NCBI GenBank assembly: GCA_022478985.1
Contig: JAKSZP010017375.1
Coordinates: 1-64,000 of the forward strand
DNA from: Massospora cicadina
Taxonomy: Eukaryota > Entomophthoromycota > Entomophthoromycetes > Entomophthorales > Entomophthoraceae
Length of the DNA: 64,000 nucleotides
Reading direction: 5' to 3'
The position numbers and the translations under genes were made by a program. Position 1 is the stretch's first letter. Every line of letters begins with the position of its first letter. This document shows, one piece after another, positions 45,690 to 57,977 of the stretch. The notes beneath the pieces were generated by a model. It did no database searches. It was not told the DNA's origin and saw only the letters and a list, made by a program, of their open reading frames with translations.

Positions 45690-46720
45690 TCACCGTACCT
45701 GATCAGCAGCCTGGTTTTTAATTTTCTTGGATAAACTGAAAGAGTACAATTCAGTTTGTAATTTAATCAGCATATTCATTAGGGTAGTCAAATAGCGTTG
45801 TGGATCCATTCCGCTGGTGCTATACACAAGCATATAGAAGCGCAGCAAGGCGGGGTGCCATCTGCAAAGCAATTAGAATGGGCTTTTCCCCATGGCAGAA
45901 TGGTAGCTAATGTTGTAGGCGAACACTGCTTTAGAAAAGAGGCTACTCCAATCTGAGGACCAATCTGTAACCAACTTCCAGAGAATGTTCACCAGGGTTC
46001 CATTAACCCGTTCAACCATTCCATTGGACTCAGGGTGATATGGAGTTGTTGGAGCCTTGTGGATGACTATCAATTTGTTGAGCTTGGGAAGTATGTGAGA
46101 GGTAAAATTAGGGCCATTGTCAGTAAGGATGAACTGTGGACAGCCATGATGCTGAATGATGCATTCCATTACAAACTTAGTCACAGTAATGTTCCCAGAT
46201 CCCGAATAGCTCGCGCCTTAACCCTCCTGGTCAAGTGGTCAATTGCCACCAGGATATACTTGGACCAGTTATCTCCCATTGGTAGAGGGCCAACGACATC
46301 AAGGGAAACTGTATGGCAAGCAAAGTGAGACTTCACTAACTGGTATGAGGTCTTCCGGTGGAATGGCTTTTCCACTTGGCAATGGTGACAGGAGGAGATA
46401 GTATCAAGCACATAGAAGTTCATGCTTTCCCAGTAATACTGAGGCCGCAATAAAGCCAACATCTGCGCATACCACCATGCCCAACTGACCTATGTGAGCT
46501 CATGACAATGTTAAGCCATGATGAGGGTCGCAGAAAGTTTACTGTTGAATTGCCAATCCTCTTGTACAACCCACCATTCTTCTAGAAAGTATTGGCTAGC
46601 ATTTCATTCAACGCCTTGATGACTTGTGGTGGCTCATCATCATACTTTTCGCTGAGCATCTTGTCGTACACAATATCGATCAGATCTACCTTAACTGCAA
46701 TAGTTGGTAGCCTTGGCAAG
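45690..46720 (-). pseudogene. Integrase remnant of element D
   Basis: The zinc end reads SSCHHCQVEKPFHRKT (about 46400). The core shows VSLDVVGPLP (about 46300), ILTDNGPNFTSH (about 46120) and TTPYHPESNGMVERVNG (about 46030), so both catalytic Asp and the Glu are present. One frame change lies at about 46182. The C-terminal tail TLMNMLIKLQTELYS (about 45780) matches A and C. The polypurine tract (minus strand AAAGGGGG) lies just before the 3' LTR. Confidence 0.88.
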
Positions 46721-46779
46721 CAATCAGCATTCTGGTGTTTGTCTCATGGTTGGTGAAGGATCTCAAAGTTATACGCCTG

Positions 46780-48120
46780 TAGTTTTAGGGCCCATCAAGC
46801 TTGACGGCCCTCAGGCTCCTTAAGGTTCTGCAACCAGTGTAACGATGCGTGATCCGTTACAACTTTAAACTTTACACCATGCAAATATACTTTGAATTGT
46901 TTGTAAGCATAAATCACTGCTAAGCACTCCTGCTCGGTCACAGTATAATTTCGTTCATGGCCATCCAGGCTTTGGCTTCAGTACGCCACTGGGTGCTCCT
47001 CCCCTTCATCATCATTTTAGGACAGAACTGCCCCCACAGCAAAAAGAGATGCATCCATTTTTATAATAGTCTTCTTTTTGAAATTTGGTTAGTGTAACAC
47101 TGGCACATTGATCAACACTGTTCGAAGTGTATCAAATGAGAGTTGACTGTGTTCCATCCATTTAAACATGGCATCTTTTTTAATAACTTAAACAGCGTAC
47201 TCCCAATACAGCTAAAGTTTGTTATGAAGCAGTGATAGTAGCCAACCTTCCCTAAAAACACTTGAATATCTCGCTTACTACTTGAAGTAATCATATTCTG
47301 AATGGCCTCCACCTTAGCTGGTTGGGGCCTTAGCCCTGTTGCATCAACTATAAACCTGAGGTACTCTAGCTGATCCTTAAAAAACTGGCATTTCCTGGGT
47401 TTTATTTTGATGTCGGCCCAGCCAACCGGCGGAATACCTCTTCCAAATGGGTAAGATGCTCAGAAACCCTGCGGGAAAAATGTTGATGTCGTCAAGGTAT
47501 ACAAGAAAGCAAGACAGCTTCAGATTGCCAAGGATAGTGTCCATTGCCCGTTATATGTAGCTGGGGCATTACACATCCCTTGTGGCATATGTGTCAGTTG
47601 AAAAAGCCCATTTGACGTGATAGTGGCGCATTTTTCTTGTTCCACCACAGGTAACTCAATCTGCCAATAGTTAGATATCAAATACAATTCAGAGAGGTAA
47701 TGCGCTCCTCCCAACCGGTCCAAAGCATCACTAATTCATGGCAAGGGGTATGAATCTTTTTTTATAATATTGTTGAGCTTACGATATTCTGTTACTACCT
47801 GGTTGATATTATCCTTCTTTTTAACAATTGGGACAGGGGAAGCGCATGTGCTCTTTGATGGTTCAAGCATTTCTTGCTCAAGCAGTTTATTAATTTTCTG
47901 CTATTACAACTTTACCACTGTTCTAGATCAGCGGATCAGCTGAGATCTTATGTGGGGATGATCCCTAGTGTCCACTCAATGGATCACTCCCCACACGTAC
48001 CCTAAATCATGATCATCAACAGCAAAGATCTCTTTGTATTTTTTAAATAAGGCTTCAACTTGATCTCTCTGATCTTCCATTAACTACATTAAACTCTCAC
48101 GCGGTACAACTGCCATTACA
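46780..48120 (-). pseudogene. Reverse transcriptase/RNase H remnant of element D
   Basis: RT words are GLFQLTHMPQGMCNAPAT (about 47600) and the intact active site VYLDDINIF (about 47500), then VFLGKVGYYHCFITNFSCIG (about 47270). RNase H shows MDASLFAVGAVL, NYTVTEQECLAVIYAYKQF and TDHASLHWLQNL (about 47050-46810). Several stops break the frame. Confidence 0.87.
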
Positions 48121-48689
48121 CCAGGCTGTGTTTTGATGGGCAAACCAAATTCATCCAATGAACAAAACTCGTGAACCTGGAGGACTTATTTGACTTAATA
48201 AAATGTAGATACGCCACTATTTGGTGTCGGCGGATTTGCATTGGTTTATCCTGAATATTTGCTACCGAAACCTTGATCTCCCCATGTCCCAGAATATAAT
48301 GTCTGGGGCCATGTGGGGCTCGAGCAGGATTGCTGATAAAACCCAATGACCTCCCCATATAGCCCAGCAAGAAATTCCACCTCTAAATAGGTGTTTATGA
48401 TTATTTGGTGTCCAGAGGGAATAGAGATAGGGGCCCGCGGCTCTAAGTGGTATCCATTGTTATTCATATATCTGCTGGGAAAGGCTTGGGTCTTGCTCTA
48501 GTTGATGATAGCGAACCAAAACCACTCCATCACTATATGCAAGGTTAATATAATCATGTGTACCAAATCCTTTGTCATTCCACTGGAAGTGAAGTAGTTT
48601 GGGATCCGCTGCCCCAGATTCTAAATTTCTCTGTGGTTAAGTCAACAACAGACCCAAAGTGGCGCATAAAAGCAGTTTTTATTAAAAAG

Positions 48690-48960
48690 TCATAGTTATT
48701 GTTTGGTAACACTAAGCTGGGGCTACAATGACAATTGTCCTAAACCGCAAAGGTAGTGCGCTGTACGCTCCTTCAGAGACTGTGCTTTCCGCACCTGCAG
48801 TCCCATACACCACATGATGCTCCACGTCAATATTTAATGCCAGCTTTGCCACCAACTTTGTGGACACTTTGTTGATTGGGGCACCCAAATCAATTATTGC
48901 ATTAACTCAGGGTTTTGCTATGACAGTGTCACAATAATTATACTCAGAATAAGATGCAAT
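48690..48960 (-). pseudogene. Aspartic protease remnant of element D
   Basis: The minus-strand frame reads AIIDLGAPINKVSTKLVAKL (about 48900), so the catalytic DTG has become DLG. It continues into a VEHHVVYGTAGAES stretch homologous to B and C. Confidence 0.78.
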
Positions 48961-49117
48961 CTGATTGTTTATAACATGGACCTTTAACGGTTCTCTTTTT
49001 CCTAGGAAGCACATAATACCCTCCCCAACTTTAGGGTATTCTTTAACAATAGCGTTCACAGGGAGGGCCGCGTTCACCCCTTTTAAGAGAAGCGCATCAG
49101 CGAATGGATTGGGTTCA

Positions 49118-50340
49118 TCAGTAAAAATTTAGATAAAAACTTGACAGGCATAAGGTTTTGATTGCCCCTGGGGACCTGCTTCCACCATGACCATGAATTG
49201 TGCTCATGTCAGCACATTCAACCCCCCCAACCAGCTGCTGATATAGAAAGTCGTCATCATACTGAGGAACTTCCATTGGATGTACTGGGATAGGTTCAGG
49301 TGGGACGTTTTGATTTAGAAAAGCGGAAGTAGAGAGTCCCATCTCTACCCCGATCTGACTTTCCTGATTGTACTGTTCCTGCGGTGAGTAATGAACCTGA
49401 CAATTAAGACAACTTCTGGCCAAGTGCCCAGAGCGACCACATGGAAAACAATTGACCCTGTAAGATCTGCGTCCATGATTATTGAAAATGAGCACTCCAA
49501 AAGTTAGGCTGGGGTTGAGCGGCGTAAACAGAATCTTTCTGATAGTTTAGCTGCTAAAGGCAGCTTGATTGGAAATGAGGCGTGTAGTGATAATAAGGCT
49601 GGGGGTCACTAACTGGACGCTGAACTGGGAGAGATAGCTCCCCCAAATAAGAAAGTCCAGCAGCGGAGGGGATAGGATTTTGCTCTATATTGGCCAGGGG
49701 GAAGGTAGCGGATAAATGGCATAAGATTTGAACGAGTTTGTGCAAAGTTATACCAACTTTTAAATTTGGAGTCATGGTTTTAAGAAAAGCTCACGGTATG
49801 GTTTCAAAGCAGTGGGCAACACTATGCATACATCAGATTCAGTTAAAGTCCCTGACCCGATTAACACATGAGCTTCCACCTTAAAGCGATAAGCAAACGC
49901 AGTGAGGTTCTCATTATGCTGAAACTCAATGGTTAAGAACTCAACCTATTGCTGCGCCATCTTCAGAGTTCCTCCAAATAACCACAACACAGTATCTTTC
50001 ACTTTCTGATAGGTAACGAAACTAGTGGGAAGATAGAAAGTAACTGGATCAGCGCTTTTAACATCCAAGGTGTTATTAATAATTTTGCTTTATGCTTATT
50101 TGAAGCTCCTTCTACGCAGACTCAAATCTCTCAAAAAATCCATAGATATTCCCATTGCGATCAAAAGGAGGCAGCTTATTAATACAAACCTCCTGCAGAA
50201 ACTCTTTCTTTCACTGGAGCACAGCGTCCAAGACGAGCTTGAGTTCTGCAAATTCAACGTTTACAGCGTCTCAGAAAGACTATTTGCCATTCCAAGCCTG
50301 AGATGAAATGGCCAGTGACCGAGGAATGTTATTGGTTTTG
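49118..50340 (-). pseudogene. Gag remnant of element D
   Basis: An intact CCHC knuckle CFPCGRSGHLARSC lies at about 49455-49405 in a 125-codon frame (49495-49118). Upstream pieces (49775-49554 and beyond) are capsid-like; the words VEGAS and KAKLLI match C gag. The gag starts close to the primer-binding site, as in C and unlike B. Confidence 0.8.
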
Positions 50341-50355
50341 TGATTGATTATTGGA

Positions 50356-50373
50356 CCCCTGTAGTGAGCACCA
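50356..50373 (-). promoter_or_regulatory. Primer-binding site of element D
   Basis: The plus strand reads CCCCTGTAGTGAGCACCA one base from the 5' LTR. Confidence 0.9.
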
Positions 50374-50374
50374 C

Positions 50375-50870
50375 TATTATAAAATTGGCGGAATCGTTAT
50401 GATATGCCATAAGGGTTTTTGCACAGGGTTCAGCCCACTGAGCAACAGGACCAATGATATGATGATTGTTGTCCACAAAACAACAAAATAAACTATTTAA
50501 TAAATATGGAGAACTTGCTCCCGCATACTCTTTTATTTATTATACTAAATACAGCGGATCTTCGCTGTTCTGCTAACTCTAAACTATTAACAACCAACCC
50601 CTCTTAGTATCTCATCTCGCCTATATTGTAGCGACTTTGGATGATATCACTTCCATGGCTTAGTAATTTAATTCACAATATCTCATTAATTATGCCAACT
50701 TTTCATTTGTTAATTTCATAATCACTTAGTTTGGAGCGATTTCCCAACAACCCAATATCGCCTCATCTCAAGGCGCACAAATGATCAAAACTCATATCAA
50801 CTTGGTGGATTCCATCCATTCCACCATATTGACTTAGGGATTATCATCCAGTCATATCAGAATTGCGACA
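50375..50870 (-). repeat. 5' LTR of element D (496 bp)
   Basis: The plus strand starts TATTATAAAATTGG, with the expected TG changed to TA, and ends AATTGCGACA. It carries the uninterrupted site into which H2 inserted in the other LTR. The family block occupies about 50419-50446. Confidence 0.92.
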
Positions 50871-50875
50871 ATTGG

Positions 50876-51780
50876 AATGTATGCAGGGGGTTCATAGCTC
50901 ATTATCAGCCTGCCCTTCTTTAGTCACCGTTTTAGCTAAATTGGTCATAGCCTCAGATTAAAGTTGGATAATGTGCTGAGCTAATCTGCACATGACTTTC
51001 TTGGGTTCCTCAACTCTAGAGGAGAACACATCTTAAAATAATAGAGCATGTATTCCTGGTTCCCTCTCATATAAGACATGGAATGGGATAATTTTCAAGA
51101 GCCTATGATACTGATATGGTAAGCTTAAGGGCACTGGGTAAGAATTGATCCCAGTGAAGTGGATCATAAGAGGCCATTTTTCATAGAATAGAGGCCAAGG
51201 TTCCATTTGCTCTCTCCACTGTTTCATTGATAGATATATTATATGGAGCCAAGAAAAGTTGTTGGGCTCCCATGGTAGTGCCCAGGATTTTACTACTCTA
51301 GAGGTGAAGTTCTTACCATTGTCGCTGAGTAGTACTTGGGGACAGACATGTCAAGAGAAAATATTCTGATGTAACAAGGTGGCTGTGGCCTTGGCCATAT
51401 GGGCAGGGTGAGCTATGGTTTCCACCCACTTGGTGAAATGGTCAATAGCTATCAGAATAAATCGGTTGCCACTAGTAGTCTGAGGAGAAGACCTACTACA
51501 TCCAGACTATTGGTGTGGAAAGGTTGTTGAGGGGTGGTTAATTGATACTGATATCTAGTCTTGAAAACGGATTTCTTCTTGCAAGTAAGGCAGGCTTCCA
51601 AGACATTAATGATAGATCATCATTCCATCCCATTAAAACCGATGCTTAATCCATTTATAATTTTCTTGGCCCCTCCATGACCTGGAGTGGAGTGGCTTCT
51701 AGGATAGCAGGTACACGTTAAGAGGGCTGAAGGTAAGGCAGCCATTTTGTCCCCACCTGCTTATACTTTTTCAGTTCTCA
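50876..51780 (-). pseudogene. Integrase remnant of E2 (proximal to D)
   Basis: It aligns with E1 28080-28900. Recognisable minus-strand words are KWVETIAHPAHMAKATATLL (about 51420) and the NDGKNFTS region (about 51320). D separates it from its C-terminal tail at 43311-43518. Confidence 0.8.
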
Positions 51781-51799
51781 CTTTGGTGTTACTGGATTG

Positions 51800-53350
51800 T
51801 CAGGATAACATTTTCTGTATAGGATCATCCTCATCTTCCCAGTCTTTAGGTGTCACTAAGAGATCATGTAGCCTCTCCGCCTCACTATTATCCAAGTGAA
51901 GGACTGGTAGCCGAGTCAACCCATCAACAAGCATGAGACAGGTTCCAGCACAGTGTTCGATTTTCATGTCATAAGGCTGGAGCTTTTCTGCCCAACGAGC
52001 TAACTGGCCAGTAGGATCTTTCATGTTCTGTAACCATTTTGGGATGCGTGGTCATTAATCATAGTGAAGGTAGTGCCATATAGGAAAGGGTGGTAGGTCT
52101 TTACAGTTAACAGAACAGCAATGCACTCCTTCTCCGTTACACTGTAATTACGTTCAGCCTATGACAGCATCTTACTAAAATAGGATACAGGATGATATAC
52201 ACCGTTTTCATCCAATTGGGCTAATATGGCCCCAACGGCATAGTATGAAGCTTTAGTGAATAATATGAAGGGTTTATTATAATCTGGGTGCCGTAGGATA
52301 GGGCGTTGTTGCAGCAGTTGCTTCAGAGTCTCAAAAGCAGCCTTCTATTCTGCACCCCAAGGAAAAGGAGTGTTCTTGGTCAATAGGCGGACAAGAGGCT
52401 CGCTGAGATGGTCAAACTAGGGATGAACTGATGGTAATATCCCACCATTTCTAGAAATACCTGAATAACCCAAAAAATTTTCTAGGGAAAGGCAATTTTT
52501 AGATTTTTTAACCTTATCTTGGATTAATTAAATCCCTTTTAAGAAATGGAATGACCGGGAAACCCAATTTCTTTTGAAATAAAGTACACTTTGAGGGCTT
52601 TGACTTGATATTGGACTTACATAGTTGTTTAAACACCTCCTTCAGGTGATTAAGATATTCGTTAAAAGTTTTTGAAAATAATGTGATGTCATTAAGGTAA
52701 ACGATGACGCAACTTAATTCTAAGTCCTGCATGTTATGGTCCATTGCGCGCTAGAAAGTCGCAGGTGCGTTGCACAACCTTTGAGGTAATTGGGTTGGTT
52801 GGAAAAGACTCTTACTACAAATGAGAGCACATTTCTCCTGTTCTTCAGGGGAGAGGTCCATTTTGCCATAGCCACTAGCTAAGTCCATGGCAGAAAAGAG
52901 GTTAAAGCCAGAGAGTTGGGCAAGGTGTCGTCAATGCTAGGGAGAGGATAGCTATCCTTTTTCATGAGGTTATTTAACTTGCGGTAGTCCATAACTATTT
53001 AATGACCTCCGTTTTCTTTTTTATAAGCAAGAGGGTGGAAGACCAAGGGCTTTGTAAAGAAACTATAACCCCGCGTCTAGTAACTGCTGAAGCTCTGTCC
53101 TCATTAGCTATTCTTTCACCTTTTCTTTTCAGTAAGGTTTTGACCTAATAGGATGAGCATCACCCACATCAATGGAGTGACACAAGCCCTTCTTATGGCC
53201 ATAGTCATTATCTTATTTAGAGAATATATCGCTATAGTCATCGATGAGGGTGCGAATTTTTCCAGCTCATCTGGGGTCAGATCATCCGAGATATGGACGT
53301 TGGGTAAGGTACATACCGGGGTATCCGTTGGCAGGCCCATATCCGTCATG
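51800..53350 (-). pseudogene. Reverse transcriptase/RNase H remnant of E2
   Basis: RNase H (52024-51800) reads GQLARWAEKLQPYDMKIEHC and LVDGLTRLP. The RT active site (about 52690) reads VIVYLNDITLFSK, YLND instead of YLDD, followed by KSKPSKCTLFQKKLGF. The region to 53350 is the linker with LPTDTPVCTLPNVHISDDL, matching E1. Confidence 0.83.
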
Positions 53351-53849
53351 AACCAATGAAGTAAATTTGTTCAATGTCCTCTACAAGGACTAACAAGCCT
53401 ATGCCAATCTCCTAGTGCTTTTTTACAACTATGTTCTTTCGAGTGAGGTTCCCTAACAGCAAATTAATAGGCCTCTGGTAAACTGGGTCTAATATCCCAG
53501 GCAATACCCGAGGCTTTAAGGGGCTAATATCCTCAAGACTTACGAGGTGCAACAAACAGTGCTGTTGGGATTTGGAGCGTAATTTTTGTGTTAACCACTC
53601 ATTGTGTACCAGACTTAATCAAGACCTCATATGCAGCATAGAAAGGGATTCCGTCCCTAGCATCACTGAATCAGGCAATTCCTTTGTGTTGCGCCCAGAA
53701 GTGATAAAATACAAAGGTATAGCTGAGAGGGGTATTCAACCAGGCATGAGTATTTGTGCTTGCTGGATTATTTATTGGATATGACTAATGGGACTTCATA
53801 GTTGAGCAAATAGAGGTAATCTTGCTTCAGTTTGATTTTTCCCTCATAC

Positions 53850-54140
53850 TCAATCATAAGCTGAGTACGATAAGCATATAATACACGTTGTTATCTAAAG
53901 CCACAGCAGGGGCTGATAAAATAATCTTCCTAACTTGAATGGATGGAGAATATGCCCTGATAGCATGGGTAGTATTAGGGCCAGCGGTTCCAAATTCTTG
54001 CGTGTACTCCAAGTCAGGCGCTAGCTTTATATTCTTGATGAGCTTTGTGGATATCACGTTAACTGGGGAGCCAGTGTACAGGATAGCCAGTGACGACCTT
54101 TTGGTTGACCACTTCAACCTTAGTAAGCATTCCTCCAAAG
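53850..54140 (-). pseudogene. Aspartic protease remnant of E2
   Basis: A 94-codon frame reads AILYTGSPVNVISTKLI. The catalytic Asp codon is TAC, giving YTG, while E1 keeps DTG. The rest of the frame is open. Confidence 0.78.
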
Positions 54141-54239
54141 TTAGGTGACAAAGATAAGACCTCTTTGAGACGAAAGGTGGAGTTTAGCTTTATACCAGAC
54201 TCATGATATTTATTTATGATGGATTTTATGAGATGAACC

Positions 54240-55356
54240 CTTTGAAGAGGGTGTATCAAGACAGCTAAGATTTGGTCACCATCGCTGGCAGTGTCAATAA
54301 CTTTTGGACACCCCAAAATTGGCTGAGGTACGTTTCTTCAGATATGGTGGTCTCATCTACTCCTCCAGCATTCAAATGATCAGAAACTTCTACTTCCTCG
54401 TGGGCACCCAATATATAGTAACTAACGTCATCGTAACTCTCATCAGATTCTTCCCCAAGGATTGTCTCAACAACGGGAAAGGCCGTGATGGAGGTAGGGG
54501 AGATGGCCACAGAAGATTGGGTAACCTTAGGATGCACATTTAACAGCTTATCTGGAGGAGAAGGCACAGCAGCCTTGGTGCGCTTGTGTGGAAATATGGC
54601 ATTTACTACCTTAAAGGTTTCTGATTCATAAGAAGGAGTGATAACCTTTGTAAGTTTACTGAGGAAGCAGGTTTCGCAGGGAGGATAGGCACAGGTGGCT
54701 TACTCCCAGATTTTCAACAGGCGGTAGCTCCTCAATGTTGATAGCTGAAGGTTTCACCTCAGCTTCTTTGGGGGTTGTATATGAATGGAAATCGGCAACA
54801 TTTACTAAAGCCTCCTTTAGATCACGGATACTTTTGAAATAGCTTTTCACTGAGATGATATGCCTGGCTAAAAAGGGCTGTGAAGATAACCCAGCCAACA
54901 GGGTGGCAATAGCATTATCAAGGATGAGCATGTTAGAGGTTGATAACCTTTGCGCAGCGAAGTAAAATTGTTCAGCAAAGGTAATGAGTGGTTCGCCCTC
55001 ATACATGCTAAGGTGCATAAAGGCCTGTTTTTCCCTGTGTAGACATTGCTTTGATCTGAATTCACCCAAAAGAGCATTCTCCACTTCTGCACAAGTGAGT
55101 AAAGGGTCCAGGTAAGGAGCTATTATCTCTTGAATTAGGCGGCTTAAGAATGGAAAGATGTATTAAAATTTTTGCTTATCAGTTGTGCCATGCATGGCAG
55201 CTCCATAAGCATACAAAAAGGTAATAATATTTCCTTCGCCAGGGGTGAACTTTTCCTTAAGGGGGAGGTTGTAAGGGCGCTTCTCAAGCTCCTTAAGGCG
55301 GGATAAAACGCTTGTTAATTGCTTTTCAAGAACAACTGTTTTTGGTGTAAAGGTGT
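54240..55356 (-). pseudogene. Gag remnant of E2
   Basis: The best part is a 142-codon frame (55084-54656) with a capsid-like helical pattern (FMHLSMYEGEPLITFAEQF, AIATLLAGLSSQPF). The N-terminal piece (55375-55163) has a heptad-like KQLTSVLSRLKELEKR, and an acidic C-terminal part (54567-54265) follows. I see no zinc knuckle. H1 and F both inserted in this gag in the sister copy E1. Confidence 0.78.
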
Positions 55357-55374
55357 CCCCTGTAGTGAGCACCA
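55357..55374 (-). promoter_or_regulatory. Primer-binding site of element E2
   Basis: The plus strand reads CCCCTGTAGTGAGCACCA, three bases from the 5' LTR. Confidence 0.9.
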
Positions 55375-55377
55375 TTT

Positions 55378-56124
55378 TGTAGGAATCCAGCCTGTTAGTG
55401 CTTGCTGGTGATTACGCCACTGGATTCCACAAAGTTTTAATAAAATTTTTAGTAAATGAGCACTACTAAAAAACTTGGGTTTTATGTGTTTTAACTAGTA
55501 ACAAGAGTAGATAAAAAACGAAGCCCTCAATATCTGAACAATCCATATTTAAACACTATTGACTGTTGGAGGGAATTTATAAGTAAGTTTGGTATGGCTT
55601 ATTACCGTCTGAATTAGGAAATATGATAAAGTTAGCCTATTGAAACTCAGAACACTCAATTCCTGGGCTGTATGACAGATGGGATTTTAATGGCTGGCAT
55701 TAAGTACCTGTGTGGTAATGCTTTAATTACCTTCAGCTAATCCTCATTATCAGAAATTATTTTACCTTGGGGGACCCCTGCCACGCCTATAAAAAGGGCT
55801 GGTCCCCGCATTAGTGTATGTAGGGACCTGGTGGTGGCTGGGGGAGTTCCATTCAATGGATGCCCCAGGGTCCACAGCATGGTCAGAAAAATCCAACTGC
55901 TCAACTTATTGGTCATTGCCTTATAATTTATTGAAGTTGTGTTACCCCAATTTGCGGAGTTCTACCAAGAATCAACCAAGGTCATTTGGTCAATGATATC
56001 ATTAATATTATCAAATTCATACTTATAATCATTGGAAAATTGTAAATGACCACCATTTCACCTTTTTGGCTGCTTTTGACCCAAGACATAATTTATTTAT
56101 AGCTGAAAGGGCAAATGTCTGACA
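55378..56124 (-). repeat. 5' LTR of element E2 (747 bp)
   Basis: It starts TGTAGGAATCC and ends TGTCTGACA. The inverted repeat at 55769-55807 is the best preserved of the five copies. Confidence 0.9.
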
Positions 56125-57255
56125 CCACCTAAAAGTGTTACAGTTATGTTATCTCAGTCCAGACTTCAATGTTGAATCTTGATCTACTCCTACTATGAAC
56201 TTAGACTGTGCCATCACCTCCTACATTCTTGAGTCTACTTCCACCCTCACACGTGAAGGTTCTCTCAAGACTTTATATCTTTACTTAGTAGATTAAGCCT
56301 TGCTATATTAAGATTAAGACAACCTTTATTCTGCAAAATGTGAGCTTTACAAGACTGCCTTTATAAATGGTTCAGGCCACTAATTTTAAGTCTGGTGGCC
56401 TGACATAACTGCTACTATCTTCCAGGCCCTTTCCAAGCTGAATCAAAAATTCCAATGAAATTAATATGAATAAGAGATGTCTTCAAATATATTTTAATGG
56501 TTTCTACCAATTCAAATCCTTTTCATTAAACTCCGCTCAGAGATAAAGGGCGGTTTACCAGTGGCAATTTAATTTAGCCCAAACTTATATGGCTATTTAA
56601 GAAACTATGGACAATTTTTGTAATGGACTAGCCAAAACATTAAAGAATTAATAAGAAAGGCGAATTGACAGTTATTATGAACGCGTAATACGCTTCAGCA
56701 AACAGTAGCTACAATTAATTACTGACTATGTGTATGATGCTGAAGACAGAATTGCTGATGAGTATGATATTAAATGATAGAACTGAAGTATCCCTCAAAG
56801 AACTACCATAATTTATAACGCCATAGCTTAGATTGGGGATACTTCTATAAAATTTTAGTACACCTCCTGAAGATGTGTTATCAAAATTATCCATGACAGA
56901 TAAGATCTGAAATAAGGTTGTCACACTTGGTCTCATTACAGCTTAAGAGATAGCTATCTGCAAAGCTCAATAAAAGCCTAACAAACTATGTAGATTAGTT
57001 GAGCAAAAACCTCCACAAATGAATAATACAACCCACGAAAGTAATATTATCTATACAGGTGAACCAGAAGTAAATGCATGGGTTTGCCAAAGATGCTACA
57101 ATATGCCTAACTGCATGGAAGAGCACAATTCCGCAAAAGAGCCAGAAGATGAGCATGTGGGATTACCAGAATTATACTGTGATATCAATGAACTAAAACT
57201 CCCCCACAATTGTCTTATTTCCTAAGAAGTAAGGCTTCTCACTGTTCCAATTATG
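56125..57255. other. Decayed sequence between E2 and the 75-bp repeat
   Basis: Plus-strand fragments look weakly coding (for example WPDITATIFQALSKLNQKF near 56410, and a 68-codon ATG frame at 57019-57225 containing WVCQRCYNMPNC). A vague resemblance to a copia-type gag is not strong enough to call. No terminal repeats are visible. Confidence 0.3.
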
Positions 57256-57462
57256 AAATAGCCATTCCAACAGCCTCCGCGCCCTTTTCAATTCTTTGCA
57301 ATGAGGATATTCACTGGTCTGCCAATGAAGCAGCAAACCAGAAGCCTCCACGCCTCTTTTACTTCCTTGTGAAAGTCATCTGTTCTTCTGAAAATAAAAT
57401 CAGAACAGCTAAACCAGAAACCTCAATAGCCATATCATTTCCCTGCACCAATACTTACCACT
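57256..57462. repeat. 75-bp tandem repeat, copies 1-3 (third cut by element C)
   Basis: Units begin near 57261, 57336 and 57410 with variants of AAACCAGAAGCCTCCACGCC and a downstream TTCTGAAAATAAAATCAGAAC-like part. The third unit stops at 57462, where C begins. A further unit is recognisable after C at 63580-63655. Confidence 0.65.
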
Positions 57463-57976
57463 TGTTGAGATTTCAATATGACTGGGCGATAAGCTAGTGT
57501 TCTGGTGAATTTTTAATTGGATGCGAAGCGAGCTCCTAGGGCGAGTAACAGGTTAGAGCAATGCAAGGGGAATTGATTGAATCAATTAGGTTTCAAAAAT
57601 TCCGTTAAAGCCTCGATGGTCAAAAAAATTCTACATTGATAGTGAATTGAGAATAACTAAGAAAAATGTGTCAAATCCATTGAGGAATACTGAGGGTTAA
57701 AGGTTGAGTGAGAGAGAGAAGAAGAAGAGGCTTTTTAGTTGAAGAAAAGAAGAAGTGAGTAGGAATAAGGAGGAAAAATATGAAGAAAGGTCTGCGGTTA
57801 GATTATATTAAAATAAATATTAGCGACTTTGGGGCGATTGCCTCATATTTTTTTATATAAGGTATACATTTAATTGAGGCCCAATGATCTCCATATTGTT
57901 TGGCCGTTGCTCAGTGGTCTAAAACCCTGCGCAATTCATTCAGCAAAAATAAGCCATATCTTCCAAAAAGTTAACA
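57463..57976 (+). repeat. 5' LTR of element C (514 bp)
   Basis: It starts TGTTGAGATTTC and ends AAAAGTTAACA. The block TTGCTCAGTGG...CTGCGCAA lies at 57907-57934. It is very similar to the 3' LTR, which points to a comparatively recent insertion. Confidence 0.92.
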
Positions 57977-57977
57977 G

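Larger units (their letters stand above)
43519..50870 (-). mobile_element. Ty3/gypsy element D (family 1), inserted in E2, with H2 in its 3' LTR
   Basis: An exact ATTGG duplication lies at 43514-43518 and 50871-50875. Joining the flanks recreates the continuous E-family sequence seen at 28020-28090. The 5' LTR is 496 bp; the 3' LTR is 1933 bp, or 497 bp once H2 and one duplicated pentamer are removed. Gag, protease, RT/RNase H and integrase follow in order on the minus strand. Active-site words survive in RT (YLDD) and integrase (two Asp and one Glu), but frames are broken. Confidence 0.95.
42562..56124 (-). mobile_element. Ty3/gypsy element E2 (family 2), split by element D
   Basis: LTRs of 749 bp (42562-43310) and 747 bp (55378-56124) enclose a minus-strand gag-pol interior. 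Element D (43519-50870) sits in the integrase C-terminal region. Flanking pentamers CTATT and CCACC agree at 2 of 5 positions; all three differences are T/C. Without D, E2 is about 6.2 kb, the usual size for Ty3/gypsy. The primer-binding site is at 55357-55374. Confidence 0.92.

Noticed and set aside
42557..56129. Repeat-induced C-to-T mutation, suggested by CTATT versus CCACC flanks of E2
   Set aside because: Three positions are too few. Strand-resolved dinucleotide counts across LTR pairs would be needed, and I did not compute them.
57019..57225. A zinc-knuckle gag protein
   Set aside because: The cysteines (CQRCYNMPNC) do not fit CCHC spacing and no His is in place.
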